Shown in pieces: positions 16,093 through 24,853 of a DNA stretch of 64,000 nucleotides. Source of the DNA: PALSA-505 sp963702235. GTDB taxonomy: Bacteria > Actinomycetota > Actinomycetes > Streptosporangiales > Streptosporangiaceae. Numbering within the stretch: position 1 is the stretch's first letter; the number at the start of each line of letters is the position of its first letter. The notes below the pieces were generated by a model. That model was not told the origin of the DNA, did not search any database, and was given only the letters and a program-made list of their open reading frames with translations. The translations under genes were made by a program, and so were the position numbers. The stretch is from positions 62,001-126,000 of the forward strand of contig CAVPBZ010000007.1 in the NCBI GenBank assembly GCA_963702235.1, written 5' to 3'.

Positions 16093-16959
16093 ATGACTGA
16101 CACGACGCCCGCGCTGGACGAGGCGTTCGAGCGGATGGCCGCGGCCAGCTTCGAGCTCCCGAACGGCTTCGTCAACCACGGGGCGATGGCCTGCGAGGCC
16201 CTGGCCATGCTCGACTGCACTGACGACATCGACAGCTGGGCGCGCCGGTTCGCCCACGTCGGCGGCGCATCGGTCGACCCGGTGACCCCGGCCGGCTTCG
16301 AGTGGCAGCAGGCGCTCGGCGACTATCGCCGGCTCCCGGAGTGGATCGGCTACTTCGCCCGGGCCGTCGGCGACGACGGATGGCCTGCCGTGGTTCAGAC
16401 GTGGGTGCCGCGGCTGATGCCCGGGCTGCGCACCGCGCTGTTCCACGGCGCGATCAGGACCGCCCACGCCGTCCGGGCCATCGACGCGGCCGACACCGCG
16501 CCGCGACGGGGTGAGCTGGCCCGGGCGCTCGGCTACTGGGCCGCGCGTTACCGTGCCGGGGAGCCTGGCGCGGGGGAGCCCGTCGAGGACGTCCGGCTGG
16601 CGGTCATCGGTGCCGCGGCGCAGGGTGCCCGTTACTACCTGGGCCGGCCCGACATCCTCAATCTGCACGGCGTCACCGGTGCGATGGCGGTCGAGATCCT
16701 CGTCCCCCACGTCCCGGCGACGGCCGCTGCTGCTGCGCTGGCTCAGGTGCACGCCGAGCACGCCGTGCTCTACGTCGGCACCGAACCGGTGGACGAACCC
16801 CGCCCGGCCAGCCCGCGAGGCGATGAGCTGGCCCTGGCGGCCGTCCATAGCCTGGACCCGCACCAGGTCAAACTCGTCGAGGCCTGCCGGCGGGGACTCG
16901 CGGCCACAGGCGATCCCGCCTTTGCCGCCGCGGGGCAGACAGTAACCGGCCTGCGCTAA
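16093..16959 (+). CDS. Questin oxidase-like protein (DUF4243)
   Basis: 288 residues from ATG 16093; an in-frame GTG at 16084 would lie inside the -10 box. FELPNGFVNHGAMACEALAM near residue 20, GDYRRLPEWIGYF, and LFHGAIRTAHAVRAID are characteristic of the questin-oxidase-like family, whose fungal founder GedK performs Baeyer-Villiger-type ring opening of the anthraquinone questin. Histidines in NHG and FHGAIRTAH are the conserved ones. Placement behind a SoxR-type promoter suggests induction by redox-active quinone-like compounds, fitting a role in quinone modification or detoxification (inference). Confidence 0.75.
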   Translation: MTDTTPALDEAFERMAAASFELPNGFVNHGAMACEALAMLDCTDDIDSWARRFAHVGGASVDPVTPAGFEWQQALGDYRRLPEWIGYFARAVGDDGWPAVVQTWVPRLMPGLRTALFHGAIRTAHAVRAIDAADTAPRRGELARALGYWAARYRAGEPGAGEPVEDVRLAVIGAAAQGARYYLGRPDILNLHGVTGAMAVEILVPHVPATAAAAALAQVHAEHAVLYVGTEPVDEPRPASPRGDELALAAVHSLDPHQVKLVEACRRGLAATGDPAFAAAGQTVTGLR

Positions 16960-17102
16960 CGCAAGGAACAGCAGCACTGCACAGACATCGTGAGCAGGAA
17001 AGGCGCAGCCGGGTTAGGTGCTACCTGCGGCGGTGCCGTGCTCGGCCCGCGCGACACGGGCCCGAACGCGGTCCTGCTCGCCGAGCGGGCCGTCCGCGCC
17101 GC

Positions 17103-18323
17103 TCAGCCGGCCGCCGGGGACCAGCGCAGCGGCAGCGACCCGACGCCGTAGATGCCCTCCACGCCGCCGAGCACGGCCGGGCCGCCGGCGGCCAGTCCCG
17201 GCATCCGCGGCGCGAGGAACGTCAGCGCCTCCTCGAGCTCGGCCCTGGCCAGGTTGGCGCCCAGGCAGAAGTGCGGTCCGGCGCCGAAGGTCAGCAGCCG
17301 CCCGTCCCGCGGGGCGGTGATGTCGAACTCCTCGCCACGGTCCTGCTCCCGGTTGGCCCGCTCCGCGCAGACCGCGACGATCGTGCCCGCCGGGAACAGC
17401 ACGCCCCGGTGCGACACGTCCTCCAGGCAGATCCGCGCGGTGAACGGCGTGATCGGCTCGGCGCGCAGCACCTCGTCAACGGCGCGCCCGGCCAGGTCCG
17501 GGCGGCGGCCGAGTTCGGCCCACTGCGCCGGATTGGCGGCGAACAGCCGCAGCGCGTGACCGAGCTGGGCCTGGGTGGTGTCGATCCCGCCGGCGATGAC
17601 GTTGAGCACGAGGTTGACGCACTCGGCGTGCGACAACCGGTCGCCCGCCTCCTCGGCGGCCAGCAGCGAGGTCAGCAGGTCATCGCCCGGCCCGGCCCGG
17701 CGGCTGGCCAGCAGCGCCTCGACATAGCCGTAGACCTCGGTCACGGCGCGCTCCATCTCGGGCACCTGGCTGGTGAGCGCGCGGATGTCGAACTGCCGCT
17801 GCACCCAGCTCGACCATTCGTGCAGCCGCGGCGCGTCGGCCTGCGGCGCGCCGAGCACAGCGGCGATGGTCAGCGCCGGGTACGGCTTGGCGATCGCGGC
17901 CACGAACTCGCATGAACCGCCGGGCGGCACCTCGTCCCACAGCTGCGCCAGGAAGCGGCGCATCGCCGGCCGCCACCGGTCCGCCGCCCGCGGGGTGAAG
18001 GCGGGGCCGACCAGGGCCCGCAGCCGCCGGTGCTGCTCGCCCTGCTGGTTGAGTATGTTGGCGTCGATCTGCGCGCGCAGCGGGCCCGCGGCCACGCCGA
18101 ACAGGTCCGCGATCTGCCGCCCGGGGAACGCCGTCGCCCGCGACCGCAGGAAGAACTCCACGGACTCCCGGTCGAGCACGATGAACGCCAGCGGCGACTT
18201 GGCGAGCCAGGGCAGCTCGCCCTCCCCGGCCAGCTTGGCCAGCCGCCGGTGGTACCCGTCACCCGCCAGCTCCCCGGAGCCGAGATCGAGCTCGGGCAGG
18301 TCAATATCGGACACCGTCGGCAT
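17103..18323 (-). CDS. Cytochrome P450
   Basis: 406 residues, normal for a soluble bacterial P450. I-helix oxygen-binding motif AGGIDTTQ, K-helix ExxR (EVLR), and the heme loop FGAGPHFCLGANLARAE with the axial Cys near residue 351. The segment before the heme loop reads NREQDRGEEF where most class I P450s have NRDP-F. No ferredoxin or ferredoxin reductase gene is adjacent. It is divergent from an ABC exporter pair, so it may take part in making or modifying a small exported molecule, but nothing else here supports a biosynthetic cluster. The substrate is unknown. Confidence 0.92.
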   Translation of the reverse strand: MPTVSDIDLPELDLGSGELAGDGYHRRLAKLAGEGELPWLAKSPLAFIVLDRESVEFFLRSRATAFPGRQIADLFGVAAGPLRAQIDANILNQQGEQHRRLRALVGPAFTPRAADRWRPAMRRFLAQLWDEVPPGGSCEFVAAIAKPYPALTIAAVLGAPQADAPRLHEWSSWVQRQFDIRALTSQVPEMERAVTEVYGYVEALLASRRAGPGDDLLTSLLAAEEAGDRLSHAECVNLVLNVIAGGIDTTQAQLGHALRLFAANPAQWAELGRRPDLAGRAVDEVLRAEPITPFTARICLEDVSHRGVLFPAGTIVAVCAERANREQDRGEEFDITAPRDGRLLTFGAGPHFCLGANLARAELEEALTFLAPRMPGLAAGGPAVLGGVEGIYGVGSLPLRWSPAAG

Positions 18324-18486
18324 GCGGGCTCCCGTCTGGCCGGACTACAGATCCCGTTTTGTGATCGCTGCGGGTATGCCCGATTCTCTCTCGGCATGGG
18401 ACAATCCGGAAAGTCTTCACGTTGCCCGCGCCCCGGGGTGATGACGACGGGCGAGGACCAAAATGCTGGCGATACGGAGGAGACCG

Positions 18487-19422
18487 GTGTCTGCTGTCAG
18501 CGTTAAAAATCTCCGTAAGACCTATGGTTCGCTGAAGGCTGTTGACGATGTGAGCTTCGCGGTCGAGCCGGGCGAGGTTTTCGCGCTGCTCGGCCCGAAC
18601 GGCGCCGGCAAGACGACCACGATCGAGATACTCGAGGGCTTCCGGGGCAGGGACGCCGGGACCGTGGAAGTTCTCGGCGTCGATCCGGGTAACCGCAGGA
18701 CGCAGCGCTGGCTGCGGTCCCGGCTGGGCATCGTGCTGCAGGAGCTCGCGGTCGAGCCTGTCCTGTCGGTGCGCCAGACCCTCGAGCGCAACGCCGGGTT
18801 CTACCCCAACCCCCGGCCGGTCGACGAGGTGCTGGACCTGGTGGGCCTGGCCGAGAAGGCCCCCGCGCGGGTCAAGACGCTGTCCGGCGGCCAGCAGCGC
18901 CGCCTCGACGTCGGGCTCGGCGTCATCGGCCAGCCCGACCTGCTCTTCCTCGACGAGCCGACCACCGGGCTGGACCCGTCCGGCCGCCGGGCCACCTGGG
19001 ACCTCATCAAGCGGCTCGAGACCGAGGGGACAACCGTGATCCTCACCAGCCACTACATGGACGAGGTCGAGGCGCTCGCCAGCAGGGTGGCGGTGCTGGC
19101 CGGCGGGAAGATCGTGGCCACCGGGACCCCGGACTCGATCGGCGGCAGGGACGCGGGGATGGTCACCATCCGGTTCCGGCTGCCGGCCGGAATCTCCGCC
19201 GCTGAGCTGCCGGTGCCCGCCGAGCCTGGCAGCGGCGGCGAGATCGAGATCAGGACCGAGGACGAACTGCCGGTGCTGCACGCGCTGACCGGCTGGGCGA
19301 TCAGCCGGAACATCGGCCTTCCCGGGCTGAGCGTCCAGCGGGTCACCCTGGAGGACGTCTATCTCCGGCTGACGAGCAGCTCGGACTCCGAATCCCGGCA
19401 GAAGCAGGAGTCGAGGCGATGA
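18487..19422 (+). CDS. ABC exporter ATP-binding protein (DrrA-like)
   Basis: 311 residues from GTG 18487, with GGAGG at 18476-18480. Walker A GPNGAGKTTT, Q-loop in GIVLQELAVEP, signature LSGGQQRRLDV, Walker B LLFLDEPTTGLD, and H-loop TSHYMDE are all intact. The C-terminal 90 residues resemble the regulatory extension of DrrA/ABC-2 type exporters. The stop overlaps the permease ATG by four bases, so the two form one exporter. The substrate is unknown; drug or lipid export is typical of this subfamily. Confidence 0.92.
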   Translation: MSAVSVKNLRKTYGSLKAVDDVSFAVEPGEVFALLGPNGAGKTTTIEILEGFRGRDAGTVEVLGVDPGNRRTQRWLRSRLGIVLQELAVEPVLSVRQTLERNAGFYPNPRPVDEVLDLVGLAEKAPARVKTLSGGQQRRLDVGLGVIGQPDLLFLDEPTTGLDPSGRRATWDLIKRLETEGTTVILTSHYMDEVEALASRVAVLAGGKIVATGTPDSIGGRDAGMVTIRFRLPAGISAAELPVPAEPGSGGEIEIRTEDELPVLHALTGWAISRNIGLPGLSVQRVTLEDVYLRLTSSSDSESRQKQESRR

Positions 19423-20240
19423 CTACGTCCCAGGCAGCCGCCGCGGCCGCGCCCCGGCAGGGGTCCGGGCTGGGAGACCTCCGGATGGTCGCCCGCCAGG
19501 TGCGCTACGAGCAGCTGACCTTCTGGCTCAACCCGCTCGCGGCGATCTTCACGGTCGGTTTTTCCGTGGTCTTCCTGGTGCTGCTCGGCGCGAGCGCAGG
19601 GTCGTCGCGGATCCACTTCCTCGGCAACATCAAGCTGATCCAGTACTACGTGCCCGGCTTCGTCGCCTACGGCGTGATGTCTGCCTGCTTCAACACGCTG
19701 GCCACGATTCTGGTCAACCGCCGCGAGACGGGCCTGCTCAAGCGGCTCAGGCTGAGCCCGCTGCCGACCTGGGCGCTGCTGGGCGCGGTCTTCGTGAGCA
19801 CCCTGCTGGTCGCCTGCGTCCAGGTGATCCTCCTGCTCGCGGTGGGCAAGGTCGGGTTCGGCGTGCACCTGCCCGGCAACCTCGGCGCATTCGTGCTCGC
19901 CGTGGTCGTCGGGGCGGTCTGCTTCATCGCGCTGGGCACGGCGGTGAGCACGCTCATCCCGAACGCCGACGCGGCGGGACCGGTGACCAGCATCGTGTTC
20001 TTCGTCCTGCTGTTCCTGTCCGGCCTCTGGTTCCCGATCCAGGCGAACTCCGGGCTGGCGCAGTTCGCCAGCTTCTTCCCCATCCGGCACTTCATCACCG
20101 CCGTCTTCGCGCCGTTCAACCTCCAGCCGGGTGCGTCGCCCTGGGCGTGGCACGACCTGCTCGTGCTGGCCATCTGGGGGGTCGCTGGCCTGGTCGTCTC
20201 GATCTGGCGGTTCAGCTGGGCACCGCGCCGGAGCAGCTGA
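19419..20240 (+). CDS. ABC-2 type exporter permease
   Basis: 273 residues, six predicted TM helices. The ABC-2 membrane-domain motifs are visible: VPGFVAYGVMSACFNTLATI, RRETGLLKRLRLSPLP, FVLLFLSGLWFPI and FFPIRHFITAVFAPF. ATGA overlap with the ATPase gene. It is the membrane half of a DrrAB-like exporter. Confidence 0.92.
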   Translation: MTTSQAAAAAAPRQGSGLGDLRMVARQVRYEQLTFWLNPLAAIFTVGFSVVFLVLLGASAGSSRIHFLGNIKLIQYYVPGFVAYGVMSACFNTLATILVNRRETGLLKRLRLSPLPTWALLGAVFVSTLLVACVQVILLLAVGKVGFGVHLPGNLGAFVLAVVVGAVCFIALGTAVSTLIPNADAAGPVTSIVFFVLLFLSGLWFPIQANSGLAQFASFFPIRHFITAVFAPFNLQPGASPWAWHDLLVLAIWGVAGLVVSIWRFSWAPRRSS

Positions 20241-20282
20241 TCGTCCCAGGTCGCCGGGACCCGCGGTAGCTACACTCCCAGC

Positions 20283-20966
20283 ATGGGCGTTCAGATATCG
20301 CCGAGCATCTTGTCGGCCGACTTCGCCAGGCTCGCCGACGAGGCCAGCGCGGTCGCCGCAGTGGCCGACTGGCTGCACGTGGACGTGATGGACAACCACT
20401 TCGTGCCCAACCTCACGCTCGGCCTGCCCGTGGTGGAGGCGCTGCTCAAGCACGCCACGCTGCCCATCGACTGCCACCTGATGATCGAGGAGCCGGACCG
20501 GTGGGCGCCGCCGTTCGCCGAGGCGGGCGCGCGCAACGTCACCATCCACGCGGAGGCGGCGCACGCTCCGGTCAGGACGCTGCGGGCGATCAGGGCGGCC
20601 GGCGCGAGGGCCGGGCTGGCGGTCAACCCGGGAACCGCCATCGAGCCGTACGCCGACCTGCTGCCCGAGGTTGACATGCTGCTGCTGATGACCGTCGAGC
20701 CCGGCTTCGGCGGCCAGCGCTTCCTCGACATGGTGCTGCCCAAGCTGCGCCGCACCCGTGAGCTGGTCACCAGGTACGGCGGCTCGATCTGGCTGCAGGT
20801 GGACGGCGGCGTGAGCGCGGAGACCATCGAGCGCTGCGCCGAGGCGGGCGCGGACGTGTTCGTGGCCGGCTTCGCCGTCTACAACGCCGACGACCCGGCC
20901 GCCGCCGTCCAGGCGCTGCGCCAGCAGGCCGAGCACGCCACCGCCACCGCCCCCTGGTCCTGCTGA
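20283..20966 (+). CDS. rpe: Ribulose-phosphate 3-epimerase
   Basis: 227 residues. ISPSILSADFARLADE, DWLHVDVMDNHFVPNLTLG (metal-binding HVDVMD), DCHLMIEEPDR, MTVEPGFGGQRF, and LQVDGGVSAETI are the family's active-site blocks. It interconverts ribulose 5-phosphate and xylulose 5-phosphate. It precedes the FMN-riboswitch-controlled riboflavin genes, which consume ribulose 5-phosphate, a common actinobacterial order. Its own transcript is probably closed by the hairpin at 20994. Confidence 0.95.
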   Translation: MGVQISPSILSADFARLADEASAVAAVADWLHVDVMDNHFVPNLTLGLPVVEALLKHATLPIDCHLMIEEPDRWAPPFAEAGARNVTIHAEAAHAPVRTLRAIRAAGARAGLAVNPGTAIEPYADLLPEVDMLLLMTVEPGFGGQRFLDMVLPKLRRTRELVTRYGGSIWLQVDGGVSAETIERCAEAGADVFVAGFAVYNADDPAAAVQALRQQAEHATATAPWSC

Positions 20967-20993
20967 CCCTCAGCCGTTCCCTCGCCCAAGATC

Positions 20994-21035
20994 GATGCCG
21001 AGTTTCACCCCACCCGAGGGGTGCAACTCGGCATC
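20994..21035. terminator. Long perfect two-part hairpin after rpe
   Basis: GATGCCGAGTT ... AACTCGGCATC (11-bp perfect outer arms) encloses a second stem CACCCC/GGGGTG. It could terminate rpe transcripts, but its sequence resembles the hairpin at 26032 (shared AACTnGGCATCCAC), so it may be a dispersed repeat used as a terminator. Confidence 0.7.
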
Positions 21036-21143
21036 CACACCTGGGGTCGGCGGGCCAGCCCCGGCAAGAACCGGCCAAGAGCCGGGCACCAGGGTGCGTA
21101 CGGGGAATTCCACTCGTGGCACACTAGTTAACGAGTACAGCGT

Positions 21144-21306
21144 GCTCCGGGGTCGGTGAAAATCCGAGCCGGCGGTGATAGTCCGCGACCCGGCCGTTGC
21201 GACCGGTGGTGCCGTCCCGCAAGGGACCAGCCGGCACCACCCGAGCTCTGGCCGGTTGACCTGGTGGAATTCCAGGACCGACGGTGAAAGCCCGGATGGG
21301 AGGAGA
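21144..21306 (+). ncRNA. FMN riboswitch (RFN element)
   Basis: Contains the RFN conserved blocks in order: GGGGTCGGTGAAAATCCGA, the GGCGGTGATAGTCCGCGACCC segment, a variable stem (CCGGTGGTGCCG/CGGCACCACC region), CCGGTTGACCTGGTGGAATTCC, and CCGACGGTGAAAGCCCGGATG. It lies 102 nt upstream of ribE. A further hairpin (CGCGAGCGGCC ... GGCCGTGCTCTCGCG, about 21309-21340) follows and may be part of the expression platform. FMN binding should lower expression of ribE-ribBA-ribH. Confidence 0.95.
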
Positions 21307-21407
21307 CACGCGAGCGGCCGCATCAGGCCGTGCTCTCGCGTCCGCGCGTGAGCCGCACGTTCCCCGGAGCCGTGAACGCATGACGGCGCCGGAGGAGGAA
21401 CAAGCGG

Positions 21408-22025
21408 ATGTACACCGGGATCGTAGAAGAGCTTGGCGAGGTTGTCGGACTCGAGCGCCTCGACGGCGTCGCGCGGATCACCGTCCGCGGGCCGCTGGTC
21501 ACCCAGGACGCCGGGCACGGCGACTCGCTGTCCGTCAACGGCGTCTGCCTCACCGTCACCGGCCTGCGCGACGGCACCTTCACCGCCGACGTCATGCTCG
21601 AGACGCTCAGCCGGTCCTCGCTCGGTGACCTGAAGCCCGGCAGCCGGGTGAACCTGGAGCGTCCGATGCGGCTGGACGGCAGGCTCGGCGGCCACCTGGT
21701 CCAGGGCCACGTGGACGGCACCGGCGCGATCGTCTCCCGCAGCCCGGCCGGGCACTGGGACGTCGTGCGCGTCTCGCTGCCCGCCGGCCTGGCCAGGTAC
21801 GTGGTGGAGAAGGGCTCGGTGAGCGTGGACGGGGTCAGCCTCACGGTCACCGCCACCAGCGACAGCCAGGCCGGCGACCCGCCCTGGTTCGAGGTCAGCC
21901 TGATCCCCGAAACGCTGGACCGCACCACGCTGGGCCGCAAGCAGCCTGGCGACACGGTCAACCTGGAGGTCGATGTGATCGCCAAGTACGTGGAGAAGCT
22001 GCTCGGCGGGAGCGTGCGGTCATGA
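21408..22025 (+). CDS. ribE: Riboflavin synthase alpha chain
   Basis: 205 residues from ATG 21408, with GGAGGAGG (21391-21398) upstream. Two homologous lumazine-binding halves: MYTGIVEELGEV...SVNGVCLTVTG and HLVQGHVDGTGAI...SVDGVSLTVTA. Dismutation of 6,7-dimethyl-8-ribityllumazine to riboflavin. First gene under the FMN riboswitch; its stop overlaps the ribBA ATG by four bases. Confidence 0.95.
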   Translation: MYTGIVEELGEVVGLERLDGVARITVRGPLVTQDAGHGDSLSVNGVCLTVTGLRDGTFTADVMLETLSRSSLGDLKPGSRVNLERPMRLDGRLGGHLVQGHVDGTGAIVSRSPAGHWDVVRVSLPAGLARYVVEKGSVSVDGVSLTVTATSDSQAGDPPWFEVSLIPETLDRTTLGRKQPGDTVNLEVDVIAKYVEKLLGGSVRS

Positions 22026-23308
22026 CCGCCACCGCAACGCAGGCACCGGACGGCACCCGGCTCGACAGCCCGGAGCGGGCCATCGCCGACATCGCCGCGG
22101 GCAAGCCGGTCGTCGTCGTGGACGACGCGGACCGGGAGAACGAGGGCGACATCATCTTCGCGGCCGCCAAGGCCACCCCCGAGCTGCTCGGCTTCATGAT
22201 CCGCTACACCAGCGGGGTCATCTGCGTGCCGCTGCCCGGGGCGGAACTGGACCGGCTGCAGATCCCGCTGATGACCGCCGACAACAACGAGCGGATGCGG
22301 ACCGCGTTCACCGTCAGCGTCGACGCCAGGGACGGCGTCAGCACCGGCATATCCGCGGCCGACCGGGCCCGCACCGTGAAAGTCCTGGTCGACTCGGCCA
22401 CCGAGCCCTACGAGCTGGTCCGCCCCGGCCACATCTTCCCGCTGCGCTACACCGAGGGCGGCGTGCTGCGCAGGCCCGGGCACACCGAGGCGGCGGTGGA
22501 CCTGGCCCGGCTGGCCGGGCTGTCCCCCGCGGGCGTGCTGGCCGAGGTGGTCAACGACGACGGCTCGATGGCCCGGCTGCCGGCGCTGCGCAAGTTCGCC
22601 GACGAGCACGGCCTGGCCCTGATCTCGATCTTCCAGCTGATCGAGTACCGGCGGCACACCGAGAGCATGGTCCGGCGGGTCGCCGAGACCAGGCTGCCCA
22701 ACGCCTACGGCGAATGGCACGCGTTCGGCTACCTCAACTCCGTGGACGGCACCGAGCACGTCGCGCTGGTGCTCGGCGAGCTCGGCGACGGCGAGCAGGT
22801 GCTGACCCGGGTGCACTCCGAATGCCTGACCGGCGACGTGTTCGGCTCCCGCCGCTGCGACTGCGGCGCGCAGCTCGCCGCCGCGATGGCCGCGATCGCC
22901 AGCGAGGGCCGCGGCGCCGTGCTGTACCTGCGCGGGCACGAGGGCCGCGGCATCGGCCTGCTCAGCAAGCTGCAGGCCTACACGCTGCAGGACGCCGGCG
23001 CGGACACGGTGGACGCCAACCTCGAGCTCGGCCTGCCGGCCGACGCGCGAGAGTACTCGACCGGCGCGCAGATGCTGGCCGACCTGGGCGTCCGCTCGAT
23101 CAGGCTGCTCACCAACAACCCGGCGAAGGTGGAGGGGCTGTCCGGGTTCGGCATCGAGGTGGCCGGCCGCTGCCCGCTGCCCGTTCTCGTCACCCGGGAA
23201 AATCTCCGCTACCTCACCGCGAAGAGGGACCGGCTCGGGCACCAGCTGGACGATCTTTTCCTCCCGAACGGCTCCGCTCCCAGCCCTCAGCCAGCGGAGG
23301 CCAAATGA
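22022..23308 (+). CDS. ribBA: Bifunctional 3,4-dihydroxy-2-butanone-4-phosphate synthase / GTP cyclohydrolase II
   Basis: 428 residues. The RibB half (1-205) has VDDADRENEGDIIFAA, RYTSGVICVPL, and HIFPLRYTEGGVLRRPGHTE. The RibA half (210-410) has VHSECLTGDVFGSRRCDCG (zinc and GTP site) and LYLRGHEGRGIGLL. It makes both precursors of the lumazine from ribulose 5-phosphate and GTP. ATGA overlaps on both sides. The deaminase/reductase ribD is not in this window. Confidence 0.96.
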   Translation: MTATATQAPDGTRLDSPERAIADIAAGKPVVVVDDADRENEGDIIFAAAKATPELLGFMIRYTSGVICVPLPGAELDRLQIPLMTADNNERMRTAFTVSVDARDGVSTGISAADRARTVKVLVDSATEPYELVRPGHIFPLRYTEGGVLRRPGHTEAAVDLARLAGLSPAGVLAEVVNDDGSMARLPALRKFADEHGLALISIFQLIEYRRHTESMVRRVAETRLPNAYGEWHAFGYLNSVDGTEHVALVLGELGDGEQVLTRVHSECLTGDVFGSRRCDCGAQLAAAMAAIASEGRGAVLYLRGHEGRGIGLLSKLQAYTLQDAGADTVDANLELGLPADAREYSTGAQMLADLGVRSIRLLTNNPAKVEGLSGFGIEVAGRCPLPVLVTRENLRYLTAKRDRLGHQLDDLFLPNGSAPSPQPAEAK

Positions 23309-23793
23309 GCGGGGAGGGCCGTCCTGGCTCGAGCGCCGTGGCTGCCGCCGGGCTCAGCCTGGCGATCGCGGCCACCCGCTGGCACGCCGGCATTACCGAC
23401 TCGCTCACCGAGCGGGCGGTGGCGGCGGCGCAGGCCTGCGGGATCGAGCAGCCGCTGGTCGTCCGCGTGGCCGGCGCGGTGGAGCTGCCGGTGGTCGCGG
23501 CCGAGCTGGCCCGGCGGCACGACGCGGTGGTCTGCCTCGGCGCGGTGATCAGGGGCGGCACGCCGCACTTCGAGTACGTCTGCGACGCGGTCACGGCCGG
23601 GCTCACCCGGGCGGCGCTGGACGCCGGAACCCCGGTGGGTAACGGCGTGCTCACGTGTGACAACCTGGACCAGGCCCGGGACCGTGCTGGCCTGCCGGGC
23701 AGCCGCGAAGACAAAGGCTGGGAGGCCACCGTGGCCGCGCTGGACACCGCTCTGGTGCTCCGGTCCATCCGCTGCGGGGCCCAACGACATTAG
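23305..23793 (+). CDS. ribH: 6,7-dimethyl-8-ribityllumazine synthase
   Basis: 162 residues from ATG 23305, overlapping ribBA by four bases. Lumazine-synthase features: LAIAATRWHAGITDSL, VAGAVELPVVA, CLGAVIRGGTPHFEYVCDAV (catalytic His in PHFEYV) and GNGVLTCDNLDQARDRAG. The last motif is usually FGVLTxDTxEQA; Asn-Leu here is a mild variant. It condenses dihydroxybutanone phosphate with the pyrimidine intermediate. Confidence 0.95.
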   Translation: MSGEGRPGSSAVAAAGLSLAIAATRWHAGITDSLTERAVAAAQACGIEQPLVVRVAGAVELPVVAAELARRHDAVVCLGAVIRGGTPHFEYVCDAVTAGLTRAALDAGTPVGNGVLTCDNLDQARDRAGLPGSREDKGWEATVAALDTALVLRSIRCGAQRH

Positions 23794-23835
23794 CGGGCCC
23801 CGCGCCCCCGCCCGCCACTATGAAAGGCCTTGAAC

Positions 23836-24711
23836 GTGCTATCGCTGGTGCTGCCTAAGGGGTCGCTGGAGAAGGCGACACTTGAGCTGTTTGATGCTGC
23901 GGACCTGACCGTGCGCAGGTCGTCGGACCGGGATTACCACGCGTCTATTGATGATCCGCGGATCGACAAGGTGCGGTTCTTGCGGCCGCAGGAGATCCCG
24001 TCGTACCTGGAGCGCGGGCTCTTCGACGTGGGGATCACGGGGCGGGACTGGATCGAGGAGACCGAGGCGAACGTGGTGTCGCTGGGGGAGCTGCAGTACT
24101 CCAAGGCGACCTCGCGGCCGGTGCGGGTGGTGCTGGCGGTGCCGGACAGCTCGCCCTGGCAGTCGGCGGCTGACCTGCCGGACGGGGTGCGCATCTCCAC
24201 CGAGTTCCCGTCGCTGACCAGGCGCTTCCTTGACGCCCACGGGGTCAAGGCGATGGTGGTGCCGTCCTACGGGGCGACCGAGGCCAAGGTCCCTGACATC
24301 GTTAACGCGATCGTCAACCTGACCGAGACCGGTTCCTCGCTGCGCCGCAACGGGCTGCGCGTGCTGGACACCGTGGTGACCAGCTACACCGAGTTCGTGG
24401 CTAACCCCGACGCCTACGACGACGAGGCCAAGCGCGCCGCGATGGAGGACATCGCGCTGCTGCTCCGCGGCGCGATCAAGGCCCGGGGCAATGTGCTGCT
24501 CAAGCTCAACGTCCCCGCCGACCGGCTGGAGGCGGTGACCGCGATGCTGCCGGCCATGTCCTCGCCGACGATCACCGCGCTGGCCCGCGGCGAGATGAAC
24601 GCGGTCGAGACGGTCGTGCCGAAGAGCGGGGTGAACACCCTGATTCCCGCGCTCAAGGCGGCCGGGGCCATCGACATCCTGGAGATCCCGATCTCCAAGA
24701 TCGTCGAGTAG
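23836..24711 (+). CDS. hisG: ATP phosphoribosyltransferase (long form)
   Basis: 291 residues from GTG 23836, chosen over TTG 23830 because AAAGG (23823-23827) is at a proper 8-nt distance. LSLVLPKGSLEKATLELFD, YLERGLFDVGITGRDWIEE, STEFPSLTRRFLDAHGV, and SYGATEAKVPDIVNAIV (PRPP site region) identify HisG, with the C-terminal ACT-like regulatory domain (about 205-290) of the hexameric long form. First, histidine-feedback-regulated step of histidine synthesis. In Streptomyces hisE sits between ribH and hisG; it is absent here. The first 40 codons are less G+C-rich at third positions than neighbouring genes. Confidence 0.95.
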   Translation: MLSLVLPKGSLEKATLELFDAADLTVRRSSDRDYHASIDDPRIDKVRFLRPQEIPSYLERGLFDVGITGRDWIEETEANVVSLGELQYSKATSRPVRVVLAVPDSSPWQSAADLPDGVRISTEFPSLTRRFLDAHGVKAMVVPSYGATEAKVPDIVNAIVNLTETGSSLRRNGLRVLDTVVTSYTEFVANPDAYDDEAKRAAMEDIALLLRGAIKARGNVLLKLNVPADRLEAVTAMLPAMSSPTITALARGEMNAVETVVPKSGVNTLIPALKAAGAIDILEIPISKIVE

Positions 24712-24781
24712 CCGGCCCGGCCCGCCGCAGCCGCCCTGCCTGCGCTAACCCCGTCGCTGCCTGCGCGGATACCCGCGACCT

Positions 24782-24828
24782 CCGGATGCGAGCGGGCGCG
24801 GCTGTCTGCCGCGCCCGCTCGCGTCCGG
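24782..24828 (+). terminator. Strong hairpin after hisG
   Basis: Arms of 21 bp (24782-24802 and 24808-24828) with one mismatch and a 5-nt loop. The core GCGAGCGGGCGCGGC pairs with GCCGCGCCCGCTCGC. Placed about 70 bp after the hisG stop and just before the xdhC-like start. Confidence 0.85.
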
Positions 24829-24853
24829 AGTCATCTCCGCTTAACCTGGGCAT

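Noticed and set aside
17000..17102. Possible small gene in the spacer between the questin-oxidase-like gene and the P450 gene
   Set aside because: A short open stretch exists (GTG near 17038) but it runs into the antisense of the P450 C-terminus and shows no motif.
19359..20936. 525-codon minus-strand ORF across the ABC permease and rpe
   Set aside because: Composition is Arg/Asp/Gln/His-rich with no motifs; the plus-strand permease and epimerase are certain.
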